Positions 50,944 through 61,488 are shown, counted from the first letter of the stretch. The stretch is 64,000 nucleotides of DNA from Coriobacteriaceae bacterium (GCA_902363125.1 CABIZD010000002.1:186001-250000); one strand, 5' to 3'. The notes: generated by a model from the sequence alone, not told the origin. Translations and numbers: made by a program.

Positions 50944-51783
50944 GTGACCGACATGCCAAGCGAACACACCGAGGGCCTGCTCCGCATTGGCGAGGTGGCG
51001 CGCCTGCTCAATTTGAGCGTGGGCACACTGCATCATTACGAGCAGATGGGGCTGTTAGAGCCAGCATATGTCGATCAGGCGAGTGGCTACCGCTACTACG
51101 GAACGCGACAGCTCTCCACACTCAACACCATCGGCAACCTGCGCGTTCTCGACTTGCCGCTGGCGCAGATTCGCGAGTTTGTCACCACGCGCGATATGGA
51201 TTTGATGCAACGGCAACTGACCAAGCAACAGGAGTTAATTGAGCACAGGCGGCGTGAGTTGGAGCGCATGTCGCGCAAGATTGACCAGCGGCTTGCCTTG
51301 CTTCATGGCGCTTTGAATGCTGATCTCGACACCATTAGCGAAATCGAGGAACCCGAACTTCGCTGCGCCACGCTGCACGAGCGCGTCAATCCCACCGACG
51401 CCTATTCGCTGGGATGGCATATCCGCCAGCTTCAGCAGGGGCAGCACGAAACCTTTGCCTATCTGGGCAATCTGGGTGTGGGCATCGCGCCCGAGCGCCT
51501 GACCGCCGGCGACTTTGATGGCTACGACGAGGTCTTCCTGCTGCTCGATGACACCGATGATTACTTGGGCGACGTTGAGACGCGACCTGCCGCGCGCTGC
51601 CTGACCATAAGCTTCCGCGGCACGCACGGGCAAGCAGCCCCACACTACGAGCAACTGCTCCGCTATATGCACGAGCACAGCCTGACACCCGCCGGTCCCT
51701 CGCGCGAGATCGCCCTCATCGATGACATCATCAGCGACGATCCGGGAGCGTATGTGACGAGGATCGCGATACCGGTCCGCTAA
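50944..51783 (+). CDS. MerR-family regulator with BmrR-like effector domain
   Basis: 279 residues. The N-terminal winged helix-turn-helix LLRIGEVARLLNLSVGTLHHY and the following GYRYYGTRQL, then a dimerisation helix (about 85-125), then a GyrI/BmrR-like effector domain ending VTRIAIPVR. Such domains bind hydrophobic cations. GTG start with AAAGGAG eight bases upstream. Co-transcribed with the MATE pump and expected to activate the promoter at 49470. Confidence 0.88.
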   Translation: MTDMPSEHTEGLLRIGEVARLLNLSVGTLHHYEQMGLLEPAYVDQASGYRYYGTRQLSTLNTIGNLRVLDLPLAQIREFVTTRDMDLMQRQLTKQQELIEHRRRELERMSRKIDQRLALLHGALNADLDTISEIEEPELRCATLHERVNPTDAYSLGWHIRQLQQGQHETFAYLGNLGVGIAPERLTAGDFDGYDEVFLLLDDTDDYLGDVETRPAARCLTISFRGTHGQAAPHYEQLLRYMHEHSLTPAGPSREIALIDDIISDDPGAYVTRIAIPVR

Positions 51784-51891
51784 TCACTACCATTTATCGA
51801 GCAATTCCATCCATTTACCTTAATCCGAATTAGATTGTATTTTGTAGCAAATAAAATGACAGCATATTGCCCCCCATAGGCAGGAGACATT

Positions 51892-53064
51892 ATGCCCAGA
51901 GTTCAATCACGTCGCTCGTTTCTTCTCGGCCTAGCCTCGATCATCGGCTTATCCGCGTCACGCCCAACAAGAGTATTCGCTGCCGACTCAAACTCATCCG
52001 TCGCTTTTACATCAGACCTAGCACAAGACTACGCGCTTTCCCTGTTGCCCATCGTCGACGGATCCGCGAACTTAGAGATCGAGCAAATCGTTCCCGTATG
52101 CCAACAAATCGGCCTTATCTGTGGCTATGAAATCAGTGTCACAAGGGAAGGAAGCCCTTACGGTTATTTAATACTTGACGCATCATATCCTGGGCTTCTG
52201 AAGGAGATAACCCTCGGCGATACCATTCTTCCGATTTCAGCTTCTCTATCAAACGCCATTTCAACTTATTCCGGCCGACAGGCCACAAACCCAACCGTAC
52301 TAATTTCGTACAACGATATTGAATATGGAACTTTGGTGCCAGGAACTAGAGACTGTGTAACCAACTATAACAATATACGGTCTGTCCCGATTGTCACCGA
52401 AAAGGGTATAGCACCTCAAAGCAATAACCCAACTTCATGGGATGCAGTCATTATCAATGAAGATGACTTGATGTTGCATTTCCAAATAGACGATTTAAAC
52501 GGAATACCGTTCCGAGGAGTCTCGGAATCATTAGTTGAAGCCCGCACTAATAAGTATGCATGCGTCGTTTCTGCCTTGTACGCTGTATCAATGCATTACG
52601 GTCTCATCAGTTCAAACGCTAATCAATTTAATCCCGATTATTATAAAGAAATATGGAACGTCACTGGCACAACAACGTATAAGACCAATGATCAGGGCGT
52701 CGAGTACGGAAGCACGATCATCCCAGATGGAATTGTTCCGTTTAAAAGTCTTGCCGCTCAAAAGGGTAGAGCACTTAATACTCAATTTTTCGGTTATCAG
52801 CCTCAATTCGCTCAGTACAGAGCAACTATCGATCAAGGGAATATCGGCTTGTATCATATGTGGATCAACAGCCGAAACAGTAAAGGATCCGTTGAGCTAT
52901 CAGGTCATACAGTCACGGTAACTGGCTATTTTACTGGGCATAATGGAAGCTCTGGCATCGAACTGCAGTGGCTCGAAGTATTCGACGGATGGAATACTTA
53001 TCCCCGAGCGATTAACTATGCAACGCCCAATATGGTCAAATTGAACGGAACAGTCTTTTGGTAG
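51892..53064 (+). CDS. Tat-exported papain-like cysteine peptidase (putative)
   Basis: 390 residues, AT-richer than neighbours. N-terminal twin-arginine signal SRRSFLLGLASII ending near RVFA. Residues 40-110 look like a propeptide or inhibitor-like domain (PYGYLILDASYPG). Catalytic-type residues follow the papain order: Cys224 in YACVVSALYAVSMHYG, His339 in GHTVTVTGYF, and an Asp/Asn pair in VFDGWN near 365. Most similar, by motif, to streptopain (C10) or staphopain (C47) peptidases; substrate unknown. A small exported protein gene follows at once. Confidence 0.65.
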   Translation: MPRVQSRRSFLLGLASIIGLSASRPTRVFAADSNSSVAFTSDLAQDYALSLLPIVDGSANLEIEQIVPVCQQIGLICGYEISVTREGSPYGYLILDASYPGLLKEITLGDTILPISASLSNAISTYSGRQATNPTVLISYNDIEYGTLVPGTRDCVTNYNNIRSVPIVTEKGIAPQSNNPTSWDAVIINEDDLMLHFQIDDLNGIPFRGVSESLVEARTNKYACVVSALYAVSMHYGLISSNANQFNPDYYKEIWNVTGTTTYKTNDQGVEYGSTIIPDGIVPFKSLAAQKGRALNTQFFGYQPQFAQYRATIDQGNIGLYHMWINSRNSKGSVELSGHTVTVTGYFTGHNGSSGIELQWLEVFDGWNTYPRAINYATPNMVKLNGTVFW

Positions 53065-53069
53065 ACCGG

Positions 53070-53456
53070 ATGGCACCATCAAAATGCTATGGCACCACGG
53101 CCTTTGCCCTGGTTACGATATTGGTGATTTTCGCTATGTTTGCATCCGTTTCTTCATGCACAGATAGAGCCCGCTATAGCGGAGGAGATGATTACCTTGT
53201 CTTTGGAGCCGGCAGCGTTCATTCTATTGAGGGAACGGAACTCGTAATCCAAACAGACAACAGTCCCCGCTACACCGACGCTGGAAAGCAAACCCGGATT
53301 ACATTCCCCTCATCTGGCCGAATCAAAGACAAGCTTTCCCAAATCAAAGTTGGGACAAGAGTTTCCTACTCACGCTTTGAGTCGGTAGACGCATCTGGGT
53401 CATACGAGGGAAACGATATCGAAATTGAACAGGCAAACACTATAAGGAGATGTTGA
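53070..53456 (+). CDS. Small exported or membrane-anchored protein
   Basis: 128 residues from the ATG at 53070; a TTG at 53058 overlapping the peptidase stop is an alternative, and neither has a clear ribosome-binding site, so it is probably coupled to the peptidase gene. A hydrophobic segment (about 10-27) ends in SSC, a poor lipobox. The remainder is a beta-rich, OB-like domain (LVIQTDNSPRYTDAG, GTRVSYSRFESVDASG). It may partner or inhibit the peptidase; that is positional inference. Confidence 0.6.
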   Translation: MAPSKCYGTTAFALVTILVIFAMFASVSSCTDRARYSGGDDYLVFGAGSVHSIEGTELVIQTDNSPRYTDAGKQTRITFPSSGRIKDKLSQIKVGTRVSYSRFESVDASGSYEGNDIEIEQANTIRRC

Positions 53457-53486
53457 GGAACTGAGCCTCTGCGCAGTTCCTCAACA
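53451..53486. terminator. Bidirectional hairpin between convergent genes
   Basis: TGTTGAGGAACTG pairs perfectly with CAGTTCCTCAACA around 10 bases. It overlaps the stop of the small exported protein and precedes the ligA stop; no T-run on either strand. Confidence 0.65.
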
Positions 53487-53491
53487 AATCA

Positions 53492-55753
<2,262 letters not shown>

Positions 55754-55888
55754 CTAGAGTACCACCGGTCACGATGGGGCCGAATAGCGGTCTCAAACCG
55801 CACCGAATCGGCAACCGTCAAACTGGAGCGACAGCGGGTTCGACATGCTAAATTATGCGACTCAGTTCATAGTAGTTAATATTTTATA

Positions 55889-55916
55889 TTGTGTTTGCAA
55901 TATATTTTGGTATTAT
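55889..55916 (+). promoter_or_regulatory. Promoter upstream of the small exported protein gene
   Basis: TTGTGT, 16-base spacer, TATTAT, in a markedly AT-rich stretch 19 bases before the start codon. Leader short. Confidence 0.55.
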
Positions 55917-55934
55917 CAACGTGAGGTGATTGAA

Positions 55935-56336
55935 ATGAAGAATCAGTCCAAACGTTTCCTAACCATCCTCGTCCCCCTTGTCCTTATAGCAGCCGCTTTG
56001 CTCGGCTTTTTCTGGAAGGACATTCCCTTTTCGAAGGACCTTTCCTTGCGGGGCGAAGTCGTTGCTGTGTATCACCCTTCCGCCAGCGGGGCGAGCGAAG
56101 GTCGCTTCGTTATCGCAAGTGAGCAATTCCAATCCGCACCGCTGCACCTCAACTTCAAAATCAATTCAACCATCCCCATTAAGGATCAGGATGGCAAGAA
56201 GGCAGAAGTCGGAGCCATCAAAGAAGGCGTCTACGTTGACGTAACCTGCACCGTCAACACCAGCAGCGATCCCGATCCCACAAAGCTGCCCGCCCTCATA
56301 ACGCCAACAGCCATCACGATTACGCAAAAGGAATAG
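55935..56336 (+). CDS. Small membrane-anchored extracytoplasmic protein, unknown
   Basis: 133 residues from the ATG preceded by GAGGTGATTGAA. A longer in-frame start upstream has no site. N-terminal membrane helix (residues 7-27, TILVPLVLIAAALLGFFW), then a beta-rich domain (LRGEVVAVYHPSASGASEGR) resembling an OB fold, ending TPTAITITQKE. No family recognised. First of a run of small genes on the plus strand. Confidence 0.6.
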   Translation: MKNQSKRFLTILVPLVLIAAALLGFFWKDIPFSKDLSLRGEVVAVYHPSASGASEGRFVIASEQFQSAPLHLNFKINSTIPIKDQDGKKAEVGAIKEGVYVDVTCTVNTSSDPDPTKLPALITPTAITITQKE

Positions 56337-56390
56337 CTCGATGTCAGAAAGGAGTTTAAAAAATAATCACCAGATAGTTAGGAGCCAATG

Positions 56391-56759
56391 ATGAAAAAGG
56401 TTGCTTATTTACTCGTCGTCTGCCTTGTTGGGTTATCGTGCATGACCGCGCAGCCCGCCTTCGCAGCAGAAACCCATTCCTCTATCATTTCGCCAGTTGC
56501 CGAAAGTCGTTCAATCTACACCGCCGAAACCACCCTCGCCTATTCGAACGGCGTCAGGCTCCATGTTACTTACGCCGTTAACGATACCTATGGAACGATA
56601 ACAGGCATCAAATCCATAAAGAACTGGACCTCCAATTCTCGAGTAAGCAACATCAGCTGGACTTATAGATACGGACTCAGCAACGGAAGCGTCGTCGTAA
56701 CTGTTACTTACTATTACAACGGCAGTTGGCATTCTGAAGCAAGAACCATCTATGCTTAG
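56391..56759 (+). CDS. Small secreted beta-rich protein, unknown
   Basis: 122 residues. The ATG at 56391 is favoured since GGAG is six bases ahead; ATG at 56388 is only three from it. Signal peptide MKKVAYLLVVCLVGLSC with cleavage near QPAFA. The mature part is rich in Ser, Thr, Tyr and Asn with alternating strands (VVVTVTYYYNGSWHSEA). No enzyme motif. A 16-codon open frame (56341-56391) with AAGGA ahead overlaps its start and could be a leader peptide. A terminator follows directly. Confidence 0.6.
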   Translation: MKKVAYLLVVCLVGLSCMTAQPAFAAETHSSIISPVAESRSIYTAETTLAYSNGVRLHVTYAVNDTYGTITGIKSIKNWTSNSRVSNISWTYRYGLSNGSVVVTVTYYYNGSWHSEARTIYA

Positions 56760-56767
56760 GATTTTTT

Positions 56768-56793
56768 GGCTGCGGCATTGCCGCAGCCTTTTT
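56768..56793 (+). terminator. Intrinsic terminator after the secreted protein gene
   Basis: GGCTGCGG and CCGCAGCC around CATTG, then five T. Only 10 bases separate it from the next start codon, leaving no room for a promoter. Confidence 0.88.
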
Positions 56794-56803
56794 GGGGTTA
56801 ATT

Positions 56804-57325
56804 ATGGAAAGCTCAGATAAACGATGCCGTTTTAGCAGTTTGATGTTGCTCGCCACTTTGTCTGTCGCAGCAATCATGGCGGCCTTCTCAGCGTTCAGCG
56901 TTGCCAACGAGGCGCGGGAGGTGCTCTTTGCACCCACTCCCCTCTACATTAACGGTGAGTCCATTCCGAGCGCCGTCCTTACCGCGCTTGCCATCCGCGA
57001 CGTTCTGGCCCTGGCGCTTTCAATCGCATGCCTGATTGTCTACTTGAACTTCTGCCTTGACGTCGTCAGCACTCAGTCGATATTCACGCGAAAACAATGC
57101 CGGCGTCTTCTGGTTGTTGGACTTCTGCTGCTCATTTCTTCAATTGTCTCGATTACCCTAGATAACCTGTGTGCCATCCAGCTCCCCAACGACGTCAGTA
57201 TTACCGCAATTGGCATCTTTGGTTTTAACGCTTGGACACTGGCTCTCGCTTTGTTTGCGCTATCCCTTTCGGCTATCTTTGAGTACGGGCGACTCTTGCA
57301 GTCGGACGTTGACGCCATTATTTAG
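56804..57325 (+). CDS. DUF2975-type four-helix membrane protein
   Basis: 173 residues, four predicted membrane helices (about 12-33, 60-80, 100-120, 135-160). The layout and the C-terminal IFEYGRLLQSDVDAII match the DUF2975 proteins that are usually paired with a small XRE regulator, as here. The function of the family is unclear; the pairing suggests a two-gene control module. Weak GGGG site upstream. The start lies 10 bases after a terminator. Confidence 0.7.
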   Translation: MESSDKRCRFSSLMLLATLSVAAIMAAFSAFSVANEAREVLFAPTPLYINGESIPSAVLTALAIRDVLALALSIACLIVYLNFCLDVVSTQSIFTRKQCRRLLVVGLLLLISSIVSITLDNLCAIQLPNDVSITAIGIFGFNAWTLALALFALSLSAIFEYGRLLQSDVDAII

Positions 57326-57337
57326 AAGGAGGGCAGC

Positions 57338-57589
57338 ATGCCAATCGTCATGAGACTCGATCGCGTCATGGCGGATCGCAAAATGTCCTCTCAAGAACTT
57401 GCCGACATTATCGGCATCTCGCCCGTTAACGTTTCGCGCATTAAAACGGGGAGGCTCAAGGGCATCCGCTTTTCGACGTTGACCGCAATGTGCGAGGCGC
57501 TTCACTGCAAACCCGGCGACATCATCGACTGGATGTCGGACGAAGAGTACGTCGAGGCATTTGGAAGCCTTCCCAGCGACGAAGACTAA
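57338..57589 (+). CDS. Small XRE/Cro-type HTH regulator
   Basis: 83 residues: MSSQELADIIGISPVNVSRIK then ALHCKPGDIIDW, the YozG-like Cro/C1 helix-turn-helix. AGAAGGAGG precedes the ATG. It lies 12 bp after the DUF2975 gene; such pairs are conserved and probably self-regulating. Confidence 0.85.
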   Translation: MPIVMRLDRVMADRKMSSQELADIIGISPVNVSRIKTGRLKGIRFSTLTAMCEALHCKPGDIIDWMSDEEYVEAFGSLPSDED

Positions 57590-57628
57590 CCAAAATGATC
57601 CGTTTCCCCGTCCCCAAAGGATCAATAG

Positions 57629-57671
57629 GAAAAGAGGGGGGCTGTCCCGCATTGACGGAACAGCCCCCTCT
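57629..57671 (-). terminator. Terminator of htrA
   Basis: Minus-strand AGAGGGGGCTGT and ACAGCCCCCCTCT arms, loop TCCGTCAATGCGGG, followed by TTTTCC. Confidence 0.85.
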
Positions 57672-57697
57672 GGCATCGGTATGTGTGATACGGCTCG

Positions 57698-59164
57698 TTA
57701 GTAACCCTGGCCGTAGCCTTGACCCTGGCCCTGGCCCTGCTGGCCGAGTAGCTCCTCCAGGTACTGGCGCAGCTGTTCGTCGGTAATGCCGCCGTTGCCG
57801 GTGTCGGTCGCGCTGTCGTTCTGCTGCTGGTTCTGTAACTCCTCATCAGAGCCCAGCTCGACGGTGACCGTCTTCTCTTCCTTGCCGCGCATGAGCGTGA
57901 TCTCGACCTTCTCGCCCACCTCGTGGCTGCGCAGCGCGATGATCAGGCCATCGGCGCTCGTAATCTCGTCGTCGCCCAGCTTGGTGATGACATCGCCTTC
58001 CTGGATGCCAGCCTTGGCGGCGGGGCCGTCCTCGACGACGCTCGCTACATACGCGCCGCTATCGGTGCTCAGCTTGTTGGTGCGGGCGTTGAGCGCGTTG
58101 ACGCTCGAAAGCGTAGCGCCCATGTACGGATGCACCGGCGTCTTGCCGTCGATGATCTGGTCGGCAATGTTCTTGGCATAGTTAACGGGAATGGCAAAAC
58201 CAACGCCCGAACTGGAGCCCGAGTAGCTCTCGATGAGCGAGTTGATACCCACGAGCTCGCCATTGTCGTTAACGAGCGCGCCGCCGGAGTTGCCCGGATT
58301 GATGGCAGCATCGGTCTGAATCATGTTGGCATAGATGGTGTTACCGCTGGTAGAGCTCATGGCCGTGGAGCGATACAGCGCCGACACAATGCCCGTGGAG
58401 ACAGACTGCTCATTGCCGAACGGCGAGCCGATCGCCATGACCCATTCGCCCACGTTGAGCTTGGAGGAGTCGCCGATCTCGATCGGGGTGAGCTTGGAAG
58501 CATCGGCGTCCTTGAGCTTGATGACGGCCAGGTCGCTCGAAGCATCGTTGCCCACGAACTCGGCCTCGTAGGTGGTGCCGTCGTCCATGGTCACCACGTA
58601 CTGGTCGTAACCATCGACCACGTGGTTGTTGGTGAGGATGTGGCCCTCGGTATCGAGCACAACGCCCGAGCCGACGCTGCCCGAGTTGTCCGACTCGTCG
58701 GCAGACTGCGAAAGCGAGCCATTCTGGCCGCCGCTCGAAGTGGCGGTAATGGAAACCACGGAGGGCAGGGCCTTGGCAGAAACGGCCTCGGCCAGCGTGG
58801 TGTCCTCGGAATCAATCGTAATCTTTTGCGTCGATGAACCCGAAGCACCCGCCGTCACGGCATTCTTGCCGCCGCCAATGTTGAGCGTGCCGCTCATAAT
58901 GAGCGCAATGACCAGCAGGGCGCCACAGGCGCAGCCGGCGAGCGCCGTAATAAAGATCGGCAGCTTTTTGGTCTTGGTCTTGACCACCGTGTGCTTGTTT
59001 ACAACCTGCTGGCTGCCCAGCGGCTTGCCGGTCTGCGTGTCGTAGGCCTGCACGTAGGGAATGTTGCTGTCGGCAGGCGTTGACTCCACCTGCACGCGCG
59101 GCTGCTGTTGGGTCTCGCCGGCGTTGCCCGCATCCTGGGGACGCTGGGAATCGTACTCGCTCAT
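57698..59164 (-). CDS. HtrA/DegP-type membrane-anchored serine protease
   Basis: 488 residues from the ATG behind AAAGGATCGCAGCT. A cytoplasmic N-terminus of about 65 residues, one membrane helix (ITALAGCACGALLVIALIM), trypsin-like domain with His in TNNHVVDG, Asp in SSDLAVIKL and Ser in NPGNSGGALV, one PDZ domain (GAYVASVVEDGPAAKAGIQEGD), and a C-terminal tail GQQGQGQGQGYGQGY. Extracytoplasmic quality-control protease; may also act on sortase-anchored proteins. A hairpin lies in the leader. Confidence 0.93.
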   Translation of the reverse strand: MSEYDSQRPQDAGNAGETQQQPRVQVESTPADSNIPYVQAYDTQTGKPLGSQQVVNKHTVVKTKTKKLPIFITALAGCACGALLVIALIMSGTLNIGGGKNAVTAGASGSSTQKITIDSEDTTLAEAVSAKALPSVVSITATSSGGQNGSLSQSADESDNSGSVGSGVVLDTEGHILTNNHVVDGYDQYVVTMDDGTTYEAEFVGNDASSDLAVIKLKDADASKLTPIEIGDSSKLNVGEWVMAIGSPFGNEQSVSTGIVSALYRSTAMSSTSGNTIYANMIQTDAAINPGNSGGALVNDNGELVGINSLIESYSGSSSGVGFAIPVNYAKNIADQIIDGKTPVHPYMGATLSSVNALNARTNKLSTDSGAYVASVVEDGPAAKAGIQEGDVITKLGDDEITSADGLIIALRSHEVGEKVEITLMRGKEEKTVTVELGSDEELQNQQQNDSATDTGNGGITDEQLRQYLEELLGQQGQGQGQGYGQGY

Positions 59165-59193
59165 AGCTGCGATCCTTTCGTCAAATAACCAAA

Positions 59194-59217
59194 GGCCCGC
59201 CAAACATGTGGCGGGCC
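59194..59217. other. Leader hairpin upstream of htrA
   Basis: GGCCCGCCA pairs with TGGCGGGCC around AACATG, 30 bases before the htrA start on the minus strand, followed there by TTTGGTTATTTG. Could be an attenuator. Confidence 0.5.
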
Positions 59218-59335
59218 ATCATTGTTCACGTTGAGTTGTACCCCAATATGCGGGCGTACGTGTACGAGAACGCAATCTTTTAGGAAGGCTTAAGTTCTGC
59301 TGCAAACTCGAAAGGAGCCCGCACCTGCGTCAAAA

Positions 59336-59368
59336 CCACCACAAAGGTGTCTGTCCCCTTTGTGGTGG
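59336..59368. repeat. CCACCACAAAGG-type hairpin 4
   Basis: Perfect 12-base arms CCACCACAAAGG and CCTTTGTGGTGG around TGTCTGTCC, five bases from the stop of the GlnR-like gene; the hairpin probably ends the glutamine synthetase-like operon. Confidence 0.8.
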
Positions 59369-59372
59369 AAAT

Positions 59373-60035
59373 CTAGTCCTTAAACAGATAGCCCACGCCG
59401 CGGACGGTGGTGATGTGTGCCGCGATCTGCGGGCCCACCTTGGAGCGGATGCGTCGAATGTGCACGTCGACGGTGCGCGTGCCGCCGCAGTACTCAAAGC
59501 CCCACACGCGGTGCAGCAGTACTTCGCGGCTGTAGGCGCGGTTGGGGTGCGTCGCCAAAAAGCTCAGCAGCGAGTACTCCATCAGCGTCAGGTCGATGGG
59601 CTCGTTATCGAGTGTCACCTGGTAGGTAGCCAGGTTGATCTCGAGGTTATCGATGTTGAGCACATCGTCGGCGGTGACGGTCTCCTCCTCGCCCATCAGG
59701 CGCTGCGCGCGAGCCTTGAGCTCGTTGGGCGTCGCCGTAGGGCACACAAAGTCGGCATGCGCGTGATTGGGCAGGCGCAAGGTGCCGAGCGCCTCATCGT
59801 CGACGATCACCAACATGGGGACACCGCCGCGATCGTCAAGCCACTTGGCAATCTGATCGATGCGGTCGCTGCGGATGCCATCGGAATCGAGGATCAGCAG
59901 GTCAAAGTCGTGCGCCGCAGTCGGCGAATCGGGAGTGGCCAGACTCACCTCGACACCCAGGGTGGTCGTCAAGCTGCGGGCAAACTCGTGGAAGCGCGTC
60001 GTGCGCGCCATGAACAGGGCACTCTTATCGGACAT
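59373..60035 (-). CDS. GlnR-like orphan OmpR-type response regulator
   Basis: 220 residues from the ATG preceded by GGAGGCCGAT. N-terminal receiver-like domain with a single retained Asp (LLILDSDGI) and no matching histidine kinase nearby. C-terminal OmpR winged helix with LTLMEYSLLSFLATHPNR, then VWGFEYCGGTRTVDVHIRR and VRGVGYLF. This closely resembles actinobacterial GlnR, the global nitrogen regulator, whose receiver is also atypical. It follows the glutamine synthetase-like gene by 50 bp, and a GlnR-type box lies upstream of that gene. Confidence 0.75.
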   Translation of the reverse strand: MSDKSALFMARTTRFHEFARSLTTTLGVEVSLATPDSPTAAHDFDLLILDSDGIRSDRIDQIAKWLDDRGGVPMLVIVDDEALGTLRLPNHAHADFVCPTATPNELKARAQRLMGEEETVTADDVLNIDNLEINLATYQVTLDNEPIDLTLMEYSLLSFLATHPNRAYSREVLLHRVWGFEYCGGTRTVDVHIRRIRSKVGPQIAAHITTVRGVGYLFKD

Positions 60036-60085
60036 ATCGGCCTCCAAAGAAATGAGCTCAATCGTACTGGAACAAGCCAGCGCGA

Positions 60086-61423
60086 TTAGGAGTTCGCCAG
60101 GTAGTGCTTGATCTCCCACTCGGTGATCGTAGACTCAAACTTATGCCACTCGTCGCGCTTCTTTTTGAGGAAGAAGCTGTGGATGTGCTCGCCGAGAGCA
60201 TCCTTCATAAACTGCGAGTCCTCAAACACGTCGAGCGCCTCTTTGAGCGAGCGAGGCAGCGGCGCGTAGCCGGCCTCGACCATCTGACGGTCGGTAAGCT
60301 TGAGCGTCTCGGCCGTGGCCTCGGGCGGGAGTTCCAGCTTGCGCTCGATGCCGTCCAGACCAGCCGCCAGCGTGACGGCGTTGACCAGATACGGGTTGGC
60401 CATGGGGTCGGGACTGCGCAGCTCGATGCGCGTGGACAGCGGCTTGCCGGGCTTGTAGACCGGGATGCGGACCATACTCGCGCGGTTGCGCAGGCCCCAC
60501 GTGGCGTACTGCGGCACGGAGTCGCCACCCGTGGTGATGCGCTTGTACGAGTTGACCGTGGGGTTGGTGATGGCGCTGATCTCGCGCGCGTGCGCTAAGA
60601 TGCCGGCCATGTAGTGCTTGGCGATTTCGGAGAGGTGGTACTTCTCGTCGTCCTCGCCCCAAAAGACGTTGTTGCCGTCGTGGTCGAACAGCGACTGATG
60701 CAAAAACATGGCGCTGCCGTCCTCGCCCGCCAACGGCTTGGGCATAAAGGAAGCGTGGCAACCGCTCTCGTAGGCCTGCTGCTTAATGATGAGCTTGGCC
60801 GTGGTGACGGCGTCGGACATGCTCAGGGCCTCGGCGTGACGCAAGCTCATGCCGTGCTGCGAGCGGCCGGCGGCGTGGAAGGTGTACTCCACGGGCACGG
60901 ACATCTTCTCGAGCGTGAGGACCGTGTTGCGACGCAGGTCGCGGGCGGCATCGCTCACCGAAAGATCGAAGTAGCCCACGTTGTCGAGCGGCTCGGGCGT
61001 GTGCTCGTCGGGAAAGTAGTAATACTCCAGCTCGGCGCCCACGTTGAGCAGATAGCCGGCCTTCTCGGCCTTGCGGAACATGCGGCGCAGAGCGTCGCGC
61101 GGGTCGCCGGCAAACGGCTTGCAATCGGGAGTGCACACGTCGCAGAACACGCGGGCGACGCCGTTGTGGCTCGGGCGCCACGGCAGGATCTGGAAGGTTG
61201 AAGCATCGGGGAATGCGAGCATGTCGGCTTCCTCGGGCGTGGCAAAGCCCTCGATAGCGGAGCCGTCAAAGCCAATACCCTCCTCAAAAGCGACTTCGAG
61301 GTCCTCGGGGCTAATGGCAAAGTTCTTGAGGCGGCCGAGAATGTCGACAAACCACAGACGCACAAAGCGGATGTCACGCTGCTCTACGGAGCGGAGTACG
61401 TAATCGATGTTCTGCTGGTTCAT
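60086..61423 (-). CDS. Glutamine synthetase type I homologue with altered metal site
   Basis: 445 residues, GSI-alpha length without an adenylylation tyrosine loop. Fold markers: FDGSAIEGF (usual S replaced by A), GAELEYYYF (Glu131, Glu133), FMPKP, NSYKRITTGG, RNRASMVRIPV, TRIELRSPDPMANPYL (Glu334). However, ligands equivalent to Salmonella Glu212, Glu220 and His269 read Ala184 (FHAAGRSQH), Gly191 (QHGMSLRHAEA) and Phe240 (GSAMFLHQSLF), and the flap Glu327 reads Asp301. It may be inactive, use another substrate, or act as a nitrogen sensor with the GlnR-like partner. Confidence 0.85.
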   Translation of the reverse strand: MNQQNIDYVLRSVEQRDIRFVRLWFVDILGRLKNFAISPEDLEVAFEEGIGFDGSAIEGFATPEEADMLAFPDASTFQILPWRPSHNGVARVFCDVCTPDCKPFAGDPRDALRRMFRKAEKAGYLLNVGAELEYYYFPDEHTPEPLDNVGYFDLSVSDAARDLRRNTVLTLEKMSVPVEYTFHAAGRSQHGMSLRHAEALSMSDAVTTAKLIIKQQAYESGCHASFMPKPLAGEDGSAMFLHQSLFDHDGNNVFWGEDDEKYHLSEIAKHYMAGILAHAREISAITNPTVNSYKRITTGGDSVPQYATWGLRNRASMVRIPVYKPGKPLSTRIELRSPDPMANPYLVNAVTLAAGLDGIERKLELPPEATAETLKLTDRQMVEAGYAPLPRSLKEALDVFEDSQFMKDALGEHIHSFFLKKKRDEWHKFESTITEWEIKHYLANS

Positions 61424-61488
61424 GTCGCTCCCCTTTCTTTCGGGCGGGTTTCGACTGGTCTATATCGCAGATACTATCGCAGAAAAAT

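Noticed and set aside
57718..57760. Gln/Gly repeat at the HtrA C-terminus as a phase-variable site
   Set aside because: The repeats are codon-level and imperfect, in-frame at six bases, so length change would not switch the gene off.
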